DNA from: Thermoproteota archaeon
GTDB lineage: Archaea > Thermoproteota > Methanomethylicia > Methanomethylicales > Methanomethylicaceae
NCBI GenBank assembly: GCA_030055545.1
Contig: JASFYK010000025.1
Coordinates: 1 to 11,872 of the forward strand
Direction of reading: 5' to 3'
Length of the DNA stretch: 11,872 nucleotides
Shown piece by piece: positions 1 to 6,745 of the stretch. The notes below the pieces were generated by a model. The model was not told the origin of the DNA. It was given only the letters and a program-made list of their open reading frames with translations, and ran no database searches. The position numbers were made by a program, and so were the translations under genes. How positions within the stretch are numbered: position 1 is the first letter of the stretch; each line of letters starts with the position of its first letter.

Positions 1-2
1 AA

Positions 3-1685
3 GAGCTCCTGCAGAAGGGCGCTTCTCAGGCTTACGAGCTTAACTTAGAGACCAACGCTGTTCCCAGAGACTTCCTAGTTAGGAAATCGGTCGTTCTCGA
101 CTCTGGAGGAAAATTTTTAGGCGTGGTCGGGGTCATGGTTGACATTTCTGATCTTAAGAAGGCAGAACGCGCCGTAAGCGCTTACAGTGATCTGATGCGC
201 GCGATAATAGACTCGATCCCTGACCCTGTTTTTGTCCTTGACAAGGACAAAAAGGTCATTGCGTGGAACAGGGCAATCGAGGATCTCACGGGTATACCGA
301 AGGTGTCGATCATCGGTAAAGGCGAGTACGAATATGCGATCCCCTTCTATGGAGAACGTCGCCCACTCTTGCTGGATCTCCTCTTTGAGAGTGATGACAG
401 ATACGCGGGGTCGTATACGCGGTTCGAGAGGGTCAAGGAACGTGCCGTGGCTGAGGGGTACGTTAACTCCAAATACGGGAGGATATACGTGATCGGTCAC
501 GCCAGCTTGATTTACGACTCTTCGGGGAACCTTCTGGGCGGGATCGAGACTTTCAAGGACATTACGAAGCACAAAGAAGCCGAAGACGCGCTGAGGCAGA
601 GTGAGGAGAGATACAGAGCGATCGTGGAGGACCTAACAGAGGCAGTGGTCAGGTTCAAGCCGGACGGGGAGATCACATTCGTAAACAATGCCTTCACAAA
701 AATAATGGGTGTTGGGAAGGAATCCTTGGCGGGAAAAAATGTCCTCGATTTGATGTCAGAAGAGGAACGCAAACAAGTGTCCATTCTATTAGCTAATGCC
801 AACAAAGAACCGGTTGCCCAAATCACATCTCGGACGGTAAAACCAGACGGCAGCACATTATGGATGATGTGGTTGGGGAGGGCAATTCATGATTCTAGCG
901 GGCGGATTGTCGAGTTCCAGGCAGCAGGGCGAGACATAACTGAGTTAAAGCGCTTTGAGGAAAAGTTGGAAGACCTGGTGGAGGAGAGGACCAAGAAACT
1001 CCAGGAAGCCGAAAGGCTGGCTACCATAGGACAGATTGCTGCCTCGGTGGGGCACGACTTGAGGGCACCACTGCAGTCAATAATCAACAGCGCTCATCTG
1101 TTGGGCATGCTTGCCTCCGACCCAAAAATTCCGCCCGAATCATCATCAGAAATCCAAGATCTGCAGAAAAAGATAGAGCGCCAGGTAACCTACATGAATG
1201 GCATCATCAGCGATATCAGGGACTTTGCTAGGAACCTGGTTCTTGAAGCTATGCCTGTACAGATCTCAAACCTGATAGACGACGCTCTATTATTGGTCAA
1301 CATTCCTAGCGAAATCAATCTCTCAATCAATATTGCCGTTCGAGATCCAGTGGTAGTCGACCCAAACATGATCACCAGGGTTCTCGTAAACCTCGTCACA
1401 AATGCGGTCCAGGCGATGCCTGAAGGTGGCACCCTTCAGATTAATGCGCGCGATTGCGGCAAATGGATTTCGATCGAGGTGAGGGACACTGGAATCGGGA
1501 TTCCAGAGGAGCATCTTAAGAAGCTCTTCACCCCCCTCTTCACCACCAAATCCAAGGGCTCTGGGCTTGGCTTGGCGATCTGCAAGCGGATCGTGGAGAC
1601 GCACAATGGAAAGATCAAAGTGGAAAGCCGGGTCGGAAGTGGGACAACATTCACGGTTGAACTGCCTAAGACTTCCTGCCATTAA
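3..1685 (+). CDS. PAS-domain sensor histidine kinase, 5' end cut by window edge
   Basis: The protein autophosphorylates on His in response to a signal sensed by PAS domains; the signal is unknown. The frame is open from base 3, so the GTG at 123 is not the real start. Counting from base 3, residues 1-55 are the end of a PAS/PAC unit (GVMVDISDLKKAE), about 62-190 a second PAS, and about 200-320 a third (EERYRAIVEDLTEAVVRF). A short coiled linker follows. The H-box is GHDLRAPLQ with His351, the N-box is NLVTNAVQAMPEGG (Asn467), G1 is DTGIGIP (Asp495), then an F/G2 stretch FTTKSKGSGLGLAI and a complete terminal box GSGTTFTVELP. No membrane segment is visible in the part shown, so it may be cytoplasmic. 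It ends in TAA. No response regulator lies nearby. The catalytic core resembles that of the kinase at 4866, suggesting an expanded paralogous family. Family call is firm; ligand and partner are unknown. Confidence 0.93.
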   Translation, partial: ELLQKGASQAYELNLETNAVPRDFLVRKSVVLDSGGKFLGVVGVMVDISDLKKAERAVSAYSDLMRAIIDSIPDPVFVLDKDKKVIAWNRAIEDLTGIPKVSIIGKGEYEYAIPFYGERRPLLLDLLFESDDRYAGSYTRFERVKERAVAEGYVNSKYGRIYVIGHASLIYDSSGNLLGGIETFKDITKHKEAEDALRQSEERYRAIVEDLTEAVVRFKPDGEITFVNNAFTKIMGVGKESLAGKNVLDLMSEEERKQVSILLANANKEPVAQITSRTVKPDGSTLWMMWLGRAIHDSSGRIVEFQAAGRDITELKRFEEKLEDLVEERTKKLQEAERLATIGQIAASVGHDLRAPLQSIINSAHLLGMLASDPKIPPESSSEIQDLQKKIERQVTYMNGIISDIRDFARNLVLEAMPVQISNLIDDALLLVNIPSEINLSINIAVRDPVVVDPNMITRVLVNLVTNAVQAMPEGGTLQINARDCGKWISIEVRDTGIGIPEEHLKKLFTPLFTTKSKGSGLGLAICKRIVETHNGKIKVESRVGSGTTFTVELPKTSCH

Positions 1686-1692
1686 AAAACAG

Positions 1693-1700
1693 TTCTTTTT
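1693..1700 (+). terminator. T-rich terminator after the first histidine kinase
   Basis: A run TTCTTTTT lies 8 bases after the TAA stop of the kinase. Archaeal RNA polymerase terminates at such T-tracts without needing a hairpin. It is weak evidence on its own, but its position right after the stop fits. Confidence 0.35.
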
Positions 1701-1804
1701 GTGCAACAAGATTAAGATCGCTGCAAGCCCCATGACCCGCAATGAGAGTTTAAGACGAAACTAAGCAGGGACACCTTTGATGCCATGCAGCTTAAGCCAA
1801 CCGC

Positions 1805-1939
1805 TTGGAACACTCCTTCATTATCAGGATTACTCCAACCTTTCATCCCTACATGTCGTGGTGCGGGCGCAAACACGTTCGGAGATACGCCTTTCGAAAG
1901 GAGTGTCATTTCTGCAAGTTAATATGCCTCCCGTGCTGA
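1805..1939 (+). CDS. doubtful small Cys-rich ORF
   Basis: From TTG 1805 (or ATG 1853) to TGA 1937-1939 this frame encodes 44 (or 28) residues. The product is basic and ends in CHFCKLICLPC, a CxxC-x3-CxxC arrangement that could bind zinc or a cluster. An upstream in-frame TAA (1793-1795) bounds it. There is no clear ribosome binding site. The same bases are open in other frames on both strands and contain two inverted repeats, so a structured RNA or a decayed element is an equally good reading. I do not recognise a family, and the coding claim is weak. Confidence 0.15.
   Translation: MEHSFIIRITPTFHPYMSWCGRKHVRRYAFRKECHFCKLICLPC
1857..1907. other. two adjacent inverted repeats in the intergenic stretch
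   Basis: The first repeat is 1857-1877: CGTG pairs with CACG, enclosing TGCG/CGCA. The second is 1884-1907, a 24-base near-perfect inverted repeat with 11 of 12 pairs (one G-T wobble, one mismatch), centred on the perfect 12-base palindrome CCTTTCGAAAGG at 1890-1901. The pair lies between the stop of the rightward kinase and the terminator of the leftward CcdA-like gene, so neither gene explains it. It could be a small structured RNA, a protein binding site or an element remnant. The rest of the 297-base gap shows nothing else I can name. Confidence 0.4.
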
Positions 1940-1947
1940 ACAATATG

Positions 1948-1977
1948 AAAAAATAGGGGGGTCTTTCTTCCCTATTT
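1948..1977 (-). terminator. hairpin plus U-run terminator of the CcdA-like gene
   Basis: On the minus strand, six bases past the TAG stop of the leftward gene, AAATAGGG (complement of 1970-1977) pairs with CCCTATTT (complement of 1951-1958), an 8-bp stem with an 11-base loop. It is followed by a continuing T-run (complement of A1948-1953). Stem plus U-run directly after the stop is typical of transcription termination; archaea need only the U-run. The stem is symmetric, so it could also act weakly on the plus strand. Confidence 0.6.
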
Positions 1978-1982
1978 CCCAC

Positions 1983-3044
1983 CTATATAAACAGGATGAT
2001 TATCCCGACACCAAACATGAGTGTCGCAGAGACGAGCCTTATGTAGTTCTTAGGTATCCTCGGCGCGATCCCGCGACCCCAGAGGATGAGGATCGCCACA
2101 AGGGGAAGCACGAATATCAGGTTGTAAAAAATTAGATACGCAAGAACTTCGGCACTGCCCATCTTGTACTGTGTCATCAAGGCTAGAGCCAGAAAATACG
2201 GTCCGCCTGTGCACGGGAGCTCGATCGCAGAGATCGCTGCCCCTGCAAGGAAAGCCAGGGGTACGGTCGTCGATTTATTGATTAGCCTTTTAATCACAGG
2301 CCTGCTTTGGGCTGGTATCCTTGAGAAGAGCGTGTAGACCGCAAGGAGGATGGCTGCCACCCCTATTATCTTATTTACATAGATAGGCATCTCGAACTGC
2401 TGAAGAATGGTGAAGAGTCCAAACCCGATCGCCAAGTAGGCAACAAAGTTCCCTGCGATGTAAGCCCCACCAGTCCTCCAAATACCTGCCGTGGTAGCTC
2501 CGATCGCCACAACGAGGAGCAGCAGCACCGTGATTGCACAGGGGTTCATCGAATCGGCTAAGGCCATTCCCGCTATTAATAAAATGGGCGGGCCTTCAAG
2601 CGGCTGCTCGTCTCCGGGGTAAGGCGGAACTGTGGAGTTCGGTGAGGGGCACACCCATCCCGTCTTGTTCTCAAGAAGGGGCTCCAACCTGCTTTGGATG
2701 TCTGTGCTTATGAGGACTTCATTTCCGATGAACACCACAGGCCACCTGTAAGTGCTTATGTTGTGCGAACTGTAGAACTCGATCAGGATCTGATAGTTTG
2801 TCCTGTTCCCTATCTCGAAGCGCACAACCTCAAGCAGAGGGTACTTCGCCTCTACTGTCTTGATATATCCATCCGCCTCGATGCAGCTGTGGCAGCTCTT
2901 GGAGTAGAAGAAGTATATGCACTGATGGACGTCCTTAGCGTCTACCGACGAATGGACGCCGCCGACGGGTGCAAGTCCAATAATTATTATTGCTGCGATG
3001 AGGAGCCCTGCCAAGAATTTTTTCATAGGTTGTGTCCCGACCAT
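1983..3044 (-). CDS. thioredoxin-domain / CcdA(DsbD)-like membrane thiol-redox protein
   Basis: Likely carries reducing equivalents across the membrane to extracytoplasmic disulfides. Starting at ATG 3044 the protein has 353 residues. It has a hydrophobic signal or anchor segment (about 10-29), then a thioredoxin-like domain with the redox pair C51-H-S-C54 in FYSKSCHSC. A Pro-rich linker leads into a CcdA/DsbD-type domain of about six membrane segments carrying single Cys residues in DSMNPCA and ELPCTGGPY, the two positions expected for the membrane relay. The in-frame region upstream to 3179 lacks the look of a signal peptide and overlaps the helicase, so I reject it. ATG 3026 (MKKFLAGLL, 347 aa) is an alternative start. 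A TATA-like box about 30 bases upstream of 3044 suggests a nearly leaderless transcript. Stop is TAG. In cytochrome c biogenesis the domain is called CcdA, but no c-type cytochrome gene is seen here, so its target is open. Confidence 0.85.
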   Translation of the reverse strand: MVGTQPMKKFLAGLLIAAIIIIGLAPVGGVHSSVDAKDVHQCIYFFYSKSCHSCIEADGYIKTVEAKYPLLEVVRFEIGNRTNYQILIEFYSSHNISTYRWPVVFIGNEVLISTDIQSRLEPLLENKTGWVCPSPNSTVPPYPGDEQPLEGPPILLIAGMALADSMNPCAITVLLLLVVAIGATTAGIWRTGGAYIAGNFVAYLAIGFGLFTILQQFEMPIYVNKIIGVAAILLAVYTLFSRIPAQSRPVIKRLINKSTTVPLAFLAGAAISAIELPCTGGPYFLALALMTQYKMGSAEVLAYLIFYNLIFVLPLVAILILWGRGIAPRIPKNYIRLVSATLMFGVGIIILFI

Positions 3045-3072
3045 TTTGTTATCTTTTTGAATGTCAATAGGT

Positions 3073-3082
3073 TGATATATCT
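3073..3082 (-). promoter_or_regulatory. TATA-like box of the CcdA-like gene
   Basis: The minus strand reads AGATATATCA just downstream of the helicase stop and about 30 bases ahead of ATG 3044. An archaeal start site about 25 bases downstream would fall near 3050, leaving only a few leader bases. This supports the gene having its own promoter and a start at 3044 or 3026. Confidence 0.4.
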
Positions 3083-3099
3083 GTTCCCAATTCTCGCCG

Positions 3100-4710
3100 C
3101 TAGAACATCGTGAGCCTGGTCTGACTCTTCGGGACTTCCCTGGGAAGTTCCGCCTCGCTAACGCGCTGGGTAAAGCCATAGACCTTCTCCACCTTCCTCA
3201 TCACTCCAAGGAGTTTATTCCTCTCATGTGTCCCGGGAGTGACAAGCGCGAAGATCCTCGCCGCGTTCTTCCCCTCAGACTTCCTGAGGACCCTCCCGAA
3301 CCTTTGGATCCATTTCTTTGGGTTGCTAGGCGGATCGACCCAGATCTCGATGTCAGCGCTGGGTATGTCGAGCCCCTCCTCCCCGATGCTGGTGCAGACG
3401 AGGACGCTGGCCCTTTCCCTGAATTGCATAAGCGCGGATGCCTGCTCCTCCATCGTCATGTCGCCCTTGCCGACCAGCACGGCCACGTCCTCGATCCCTC
3501 TGACCCTATGCAAAATCCCGCCCATCTCCTTCGCGCCCTCGACCGACTCCATGAATACTATTGCCTTGCTGAAACGTTCGGAATCAAGCATCTGGAGCGC
3601 AGCCGATATTTTGTGGTTCGGCTGCAATGCAATTAGCTCTTTGTACGCCTCTAGGACGCTCTTGCCACCTAAGCTGCGTGCGGGTCTGCGGAGCTCTCTC
3701 ATCTTCCAGATCCCGTATCCTGAGATACTGCTCGCACCGTCCTCGACTATCCGGATCCTCATCATCCTCAGCGCTATAAGGCAGACACAGAGCCCGTGAG
3801 CCCTGCAGTACCCGCGTGCATGAGCAGAACCGTAAATATTAGCCACCCTATCTTGGACCTCCTTAGATGCACTGTAGAGCTCCCTGTAGATCGCCATGAG
3901 CCTTTGGCTGGCTGGGACCCTTAATATCGTGATCTCCCTGTTAGGCATCTGTTGCTTCACCTCGGGGTCCTCGATCGAGACGGATTCGATCGTTTCGAAA
4001 ACCTTCCTCAGCTCGCCGAGTCTCTTCGGAGAGTGGAGCTGGGGGGTCGCGCTTAAGGCCAGTATCTTTGCCCCAGATGCCTTTGCTGAGACGAGTATTG
4101 AGTACCCGTCGGTCTCGCCTATATAGCCGTGGCACTCATCCGCCACCAGTATGTCGTAGGGGAAACGGAAACCGTCAGACTCGAACACCTCTCGGAGGTA
4201 TCCGACAGGATCCCCATACGCTTTAGCTTGCCTTATCTCGCCCTCGTATTTCGAGAGGAAATCATTGTAGAGAGTCTGTGGGGTCGTCACTACGTACCCT
4301 GCGTTCCAGACCATCAGCCCCCTCCGCCTCTCGGGGGGGATGCTCCCCGAGATGAAATACGCATTCCCCAAGTTCAGTTGCTTTCTGGCGAAGATCGTCT
4401 GCTGTACCCCTAAGGGCACTGAAGGGGTAAGGAAAGCCACCCTCGAAGGGTTTTCTGAAGTCATTCGGTGTATGTACGCTCCTGCCAGATACGTTTTGCC
4501 TAGGCCGGTGGGGAGGCCTACGATGAGCGTCCCGCTGCTTATCTTTTCGAGAATTTTCTGCTGGAACGGATAAAGCTGGTAATTCAGACTCTGTACTGAC
4601 ACTCTCTCTTTATCGGGGATCCTCTCGGAGGGGAAGAGGGTCGAGCTTAGCACCTGCAAGGAGTATCTGCTGGTATTTAGGAAACTCAGGTACTCCTCCC
4701 ATCCCTGCAT
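3100..4710 (-). CDS. superfamily 2 DECH helicase, Hef/FANCM-like, with PIP-like tail
   Basis: ATP-dependent DNA helicase or translocase of the SF2 Hef/FANCM-like group, 536 residues. Motifs in order: Q-like LYPFQQKIL (46-54), Walker A GLPTGLGKT (65-73), Walker B DECH (191-194, where Hef usually has DEAH), motif III SAT (220-222), motif V region TSIGEEGLDIPSADI (440-454), and motif VI QRFGRVLR (469-476). An insert of roughly 120 residues with several Cys (about 301-310) separates the two RecA-like halves. There is no ERCC4-type nuclease domain after the helicase, unlike full-length archaeal Hef. The C-terminus is QTRLTMF (530-536), which fits Qxx[L]xxF of a PCNA-interacting peptide apart from the second aromatic. 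An in-frame TGA closely precedes ATG 4710, so the start cannot move far upstream. Role in replication-fork repair is inferred from the family. Stop is TAG. Confidence 0.85.
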   Translation of the reverse strand: MQGWEEYLSFLNTSRYSLQVLSSTLFPSERIPDKERVSVQSLNYQLYPFQQKILEKISSGTLIVGLPTGLGKTYLAGAYIHRMTSENPSRVAFLTPSVPLGVQQTIFARKQLNLGNAYFISGSIPPERRRGLMVWNAGYVVTTPQTLYNDFLSKYEGEIRQAKAYGDPVGYLREVFESDGFRFPYDILVADECHGYIGETDGYSILVSAKASGAKILALSATPQLHSPKRLGELRKVFETIESVSIEDPEVKQQMPNREITILRVPASQRLMAIYRELYSASKEVQDRVANIYGSAHARGYCRAHGLCVCLIALRMMRIRIVEDGASSISGYGIWKMRELRRPARSLGGKSVLEAYKELIALQPNHKISAALQMLDSERFSKAIVFMESVEGAKEMGGILHRVRGIEDVAVLVGKGDMTMEEQASALMQFRERASVLVCTSIGEEGLDIPSADIEIWVDPPSNPKKWIQRFGRVLRKSEGKNAARIFALVTPGTHERNKLLGVMRKVEKVYGFTQRVSEAELPREVPKSQTRLTMF

Positions 4711-4804
4711 GCTGATCCCGCCTGATCAATTCTCGTTAATCTTTTCCCCGCCTCTTTGCATGGACACACTTATGTTGAGTGAGCTGCTGAAATGATTTCG
4801 GCAC

Positions 4805-4820
4805 TATTATATATAAAAAA
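4805..4820. promoter_or_regulatory. symmetric TATA element between divergent genes
   Basis: TTATATATAAAAAA lies in the 155-base gap between the leftward helicase and the rightward kinase. For the kinase it is about 50 bases before ATG 4866, giving a leader of about 25-30 bases. Read on the other strand (TTTATATATAA) it could drive the helicase with a leader of about 75 bases. No other strong AT-rich box is visible in the gap. Direct evidence is sequence only. Confidence 0.5.
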
Positions 4821-4865
4821 TAATAAAAATCATAAGCGATCCAGCTTCAAAGCCATTCAAAAGAG

Positions 4866-6305
4866 ATGCCTTGCTTGAGAGCCTTCCAAAGAGATGTTTT
4901 GATAGGCGCATTCCTGCTAACCCTTATCGCTGCCACTATGATGTACGGATACCTTTTGTTCCATTCACTCGTAGAGTTATTCTCTATAGTGATAGCCTTC
5001 TCGATCTTCCTCATTGCTTGGAACTCAAGAGAATCTATGGACAATGACTTTTTGCTGTACCTTGGCATAGTTTATTTTTTCGTAGGAACAATCGATCTCT
5101 TCCATACACTTGCTTACAAGGGAATGGGGGTCTTGCCGAATTTTGACTCGAACTTGCCTACGCAGCTCTGGATCATAGCACGATACTTGGAGTCAACGGG
5201 TTTATTCGTCTCCACATTCTTCCTGAAAAGGAAGGTAAGGCCCTTCCTAACGTTGTCACTTTATGCTGCCGTATCGTCTATTGTATTGTTATCGGTATTT
5301 TCCGGATTATTTCCAATTTGCTACATCGAAGGCTCAGGACTGACGGTTTTCAAAATAGCGAGCGAATACGTTATTGTCTCAATCTTGGCTCTCTCCCTAA
5401 TCCGAATGTACTGCGTGAGATTCTCGTTGGAAAGATACGTTTTCTTGCTAGTCTGCTCTGCGATCGTTCTGACAGCGTTCTCTGAGCTATCCTTCACACT
5501 TTATGTTGATGTATATGGGGCATTCAACATGCTAGGGCACACGCTCAAGCTCGTTTCATTCTACCTGATCTACCTGTCCGTAGTGAGGACAGGGATCGCA
5601 GTTCCGCATGCGCTTCTATTTCGCGCTACCAAGGAGAGCGAGGACAGGTTGCGAAAGGCTGTCGAGGAGAAGACGCGCGAACTCTTGAGGTTGCAGGAGC
5701 GCTTCTTGGAAGTGGAACGGGGCGCAGCATTTGGAGAGATGGCCGCCTCTGTGATCCATGACATTAAAACGCCCATGCAGTCGCTGCTTAATCTTGTCTT
5801 TATGCTCCGTGAATCCGATACCATCAAGAAAGATGAAAAATTGATAGAGATTTTGGACAGAATCGAGCAGCAAATATCGTATCTGAATAGTGTAGCCTTG
5901 GAACTGAAATCCTTTGCCAAACCGATGAAGCCTTCAATCGCCCCGGTCGAGCTCAATCCCATTCTGCATGGGGCCCTCACATCGATTGAGATCCCGAGTA
6001 ACATAAGGGCAGAAGTGAAGCTTCCAGATGGATTGCCAAAAATCTTAGCCGATCCCGTTTTCATGCAACGTGTGCTAGCCAATCTTATACAAAATGCTCT
6101 AGAAGCCATGCCCAATGGAGGGATCTTGCAGGTATCCGCCTCCAAGGAAGGCAATCAGATAGTGGTTAATGTTTCCGACACGGGTGTTGGGATCGATCCA
6201 GATAACAGGGACAAGATTTTCAGCCCCATGTTTACCACAAAGAAGGGCGGGACCGGTCTCGGCTTGGCTATTAGCAAAAGGCTTTTGGAAGCGATAGGCG
6301 GTTAG
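4866..6305 (+). CDS. MASE3 membrane sensor histidine kinase, truncated by in-frame TAG
   Basis: The N-terminal ~250 residues are a MASE3-type multi-helix membrane sensor, with the hallmark runs GTIDLFHTLAYKGMGV and NLPTQLWIIARYLES. A charged coiled linker (RATKESEDRLRKAVEEKTREL) leads directly to HisKA without a PAS domain. The H-box is IHDIKTPMQ with His298, the N-box NLIQNALEAMPNGG, G1 DTGVGIDP, then FTTKKGGTGLGLAISKRL. Translation stops at TAG 6303-6305 after EAIGG. The same frame then continues with the missing end of the ATP-binding domain to a second TAG at 6369-6371. The product as written (479 aa) therefore lacks the last G-box strand and is probably a poor kinase unless the TAG is read through. 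At this spot related kinases, including the one at 3-1685, have Lys, so AAG to TAG is one base change. Promoter is the box at 4805-4820. Confidence 0.88.
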   Translation: MPCLRAFQRDVLIGAFLLTLIAATMMYGYLLFHSLVELFSIVIAFSIFLIAWNSRESMDNDFLLYLGIVYFFVGTIDLFHTLAYKGMGVLPNFDSNLPTQLWIIARYLESTGLFVSTFFLKRKVRPFLTLSLYAAVSSIVLLSVFSGLFPICYIEGSGLTVFKIASEYVIVSILALSLIRMYCVRFSLERYVFLLVCSAIVLTAFSELSFTLYVDVYGAFNMLGHTLKLVSFYLIYLSVVRTGIAVPHALLFRATKESEDRLRKAVEEKTRELLRLQERFLEVERGAAFGEMAASVIHDIKTPMQSLLNLVFMLRESDTIKKDEKLIEILDRIEQQISYLNSVALELKSFAKPMKPSIAPVELNPILHGALTSIEIPSNIRAEVKLPDGLPKILADPVFMQRVLANLIQNALEAMPNGGILQVSASKEGNQIVVNVSDTGVGIDPDNRDKIFSPMFTTKKGGTGLGLAISKRLLEAIGG

Positions 6306-6371
6306 ATTGAGTTCGCCAGCGAACCAGGAAAAGGTACAGTCTTCATCCTAAGGATTCCCGCTTCGGAATAG
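6303..6371 (+). pseudogene. severed C-terminal end of the MASE3 kinase
   Basis: Directly in frame after TAG 6303-6305, 21 further codons to TAG 6369-6371 encode IEFASEPGKGTVFILRIP and a short tail. This is the terminal part of a HATPase_c domain (compare KVESRVGSGTTFTVELP in the kinase at 3-1685). Intact coding sense after the stop points to a recent nonsense change, a sequencing error, or read-through or recoding. It is not a separate gene: there is no start codon or ribosome site. Confidence 0.8.
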
Positions 6372-6423
6372 ACTAACCGATAATGCCACTTTAGTGAGCC
6401 ATCTTCCTTTGGCATAGCGATAT

Positions 6424-6439
6424 GTGGCAGGTCTGCCAC
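6424..6439. repeat. perfect inverted repeat between kinase and tRNA
   Basis: GTGGCAG-GT-CTGCCAC is a perfect 7-base inverted repeat with a 2-base centre, 53 bases after the kinase's final stop. No T-run follows, so it is not a classical terminator. It could be a protein binding site or a 3'-end stabilising hairpin of the kinase mRNA. Nothing else stands out in 6372-6445. Confidence 0.4.
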
Positions 6440-6445
6440 CAACCC

Positions 6446-6460
6446 AAAAAATTTAAAATA
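6446..6460 (+). promoter_or_regulatory. TATA box of the tRNA-Glu gene
   Basis: AAAAAATTTAAAATA is centred about 30 bases before the mature tRNA 5' end at 6485, the usual distance for an archaeal TATA/BRE element driving a tRNA gene. Confidence 0.55.
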
Positions 6461-6484
6461 CCCGCCGAGCATTCCATCAATTAC

Positions 6485-6578
<94 letters not shown>

Positions 6579-6579
6579 G

Positions 6580-6584
6580 TTTTT
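6580..6584 (+). terminator. T-run after tRNA-Glu
   Basis: Five T residues begin two bases after the encoded CCA, the usual simple terminator position for an archaeal tRNA gene. Confidence 0.45.
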
Positions 6585-6586
6585 CC

Positions 6587-6647
6587 AGCTGCAAGGGTTG
6601 TTTTTGCAGTTCATGGTGGTTCCTGGGGGATCGTCACCCAGGCTGCA
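6587..6647 (+). promoter_or_regulatory. mutually exclusive hairpins between tRNA and the CODH-like gene
   Basis: AGCTGCAA (6587-6594) can pair with TTGCAGTT (6604-6611; 8 pairs, one wobble). Part of the same segment, TGCAG (6605-6609), can instead pair with CTGCA (6643-6647). The second fold stacks on the hairpin CCTGGG/CCCAGG (6622-6627 with 6637-6642). The two folds cannot coexist, as in attenuators or ligand-sensing leaders. No known riboswitch class is recognised. If transcription of the next gene starts at the box at 6705-6713, this region would be outside its mRNA, so function depends on where transcripts begin or end. Confidence 0.3.
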
Positions 6648-6704
6648 CGATAAGACCGGATTCAGTCCAGGAGTTTCACAGGAGATTGCGTGCTTAACAG
6701 CATA

Positions 6705-6739
6705 CTTTTTATGAACAATTTGGTAATAGTGAAACGGTG
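6705..6739 (+). promoter_or_regulatory. TATA-like box and ribosome site of the CODH-like gene
   Basis: CTTTTTATG (6705-6713) is TATA-like, with an expected start site near 6735. GGTG (6736-6739) complements the 3' end of archaeal 16S rRNA and sits six bases before TTG 6746. The ribosome site is what favours the TTG start over the in-frame ATG at 6782. Confidence 0.45.
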
Positions 6740-6745
6740 TAATTT

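Noticed and set aside
123..1685. GTG 123 as the start of the first kinase
   Set aside because: The frame is open back to base 3 and encodes PAS-like sequence, so the gene begins outside the window.
3045..3179. N-terminal extension of the CcdA-like ORF up to 3179
   Set aside because: It overlaps the helicase 3' end, has no signal-peptide character, and a TATA-like box lies inside it. The start at 3044 or 3026 gives a normal exported protein.
3226..3799. Long plus-strand frames opposite the helicase
   Set aside because: They are mirror frames of the helicase, with biased composition and no recognisable domain or ribosome site.
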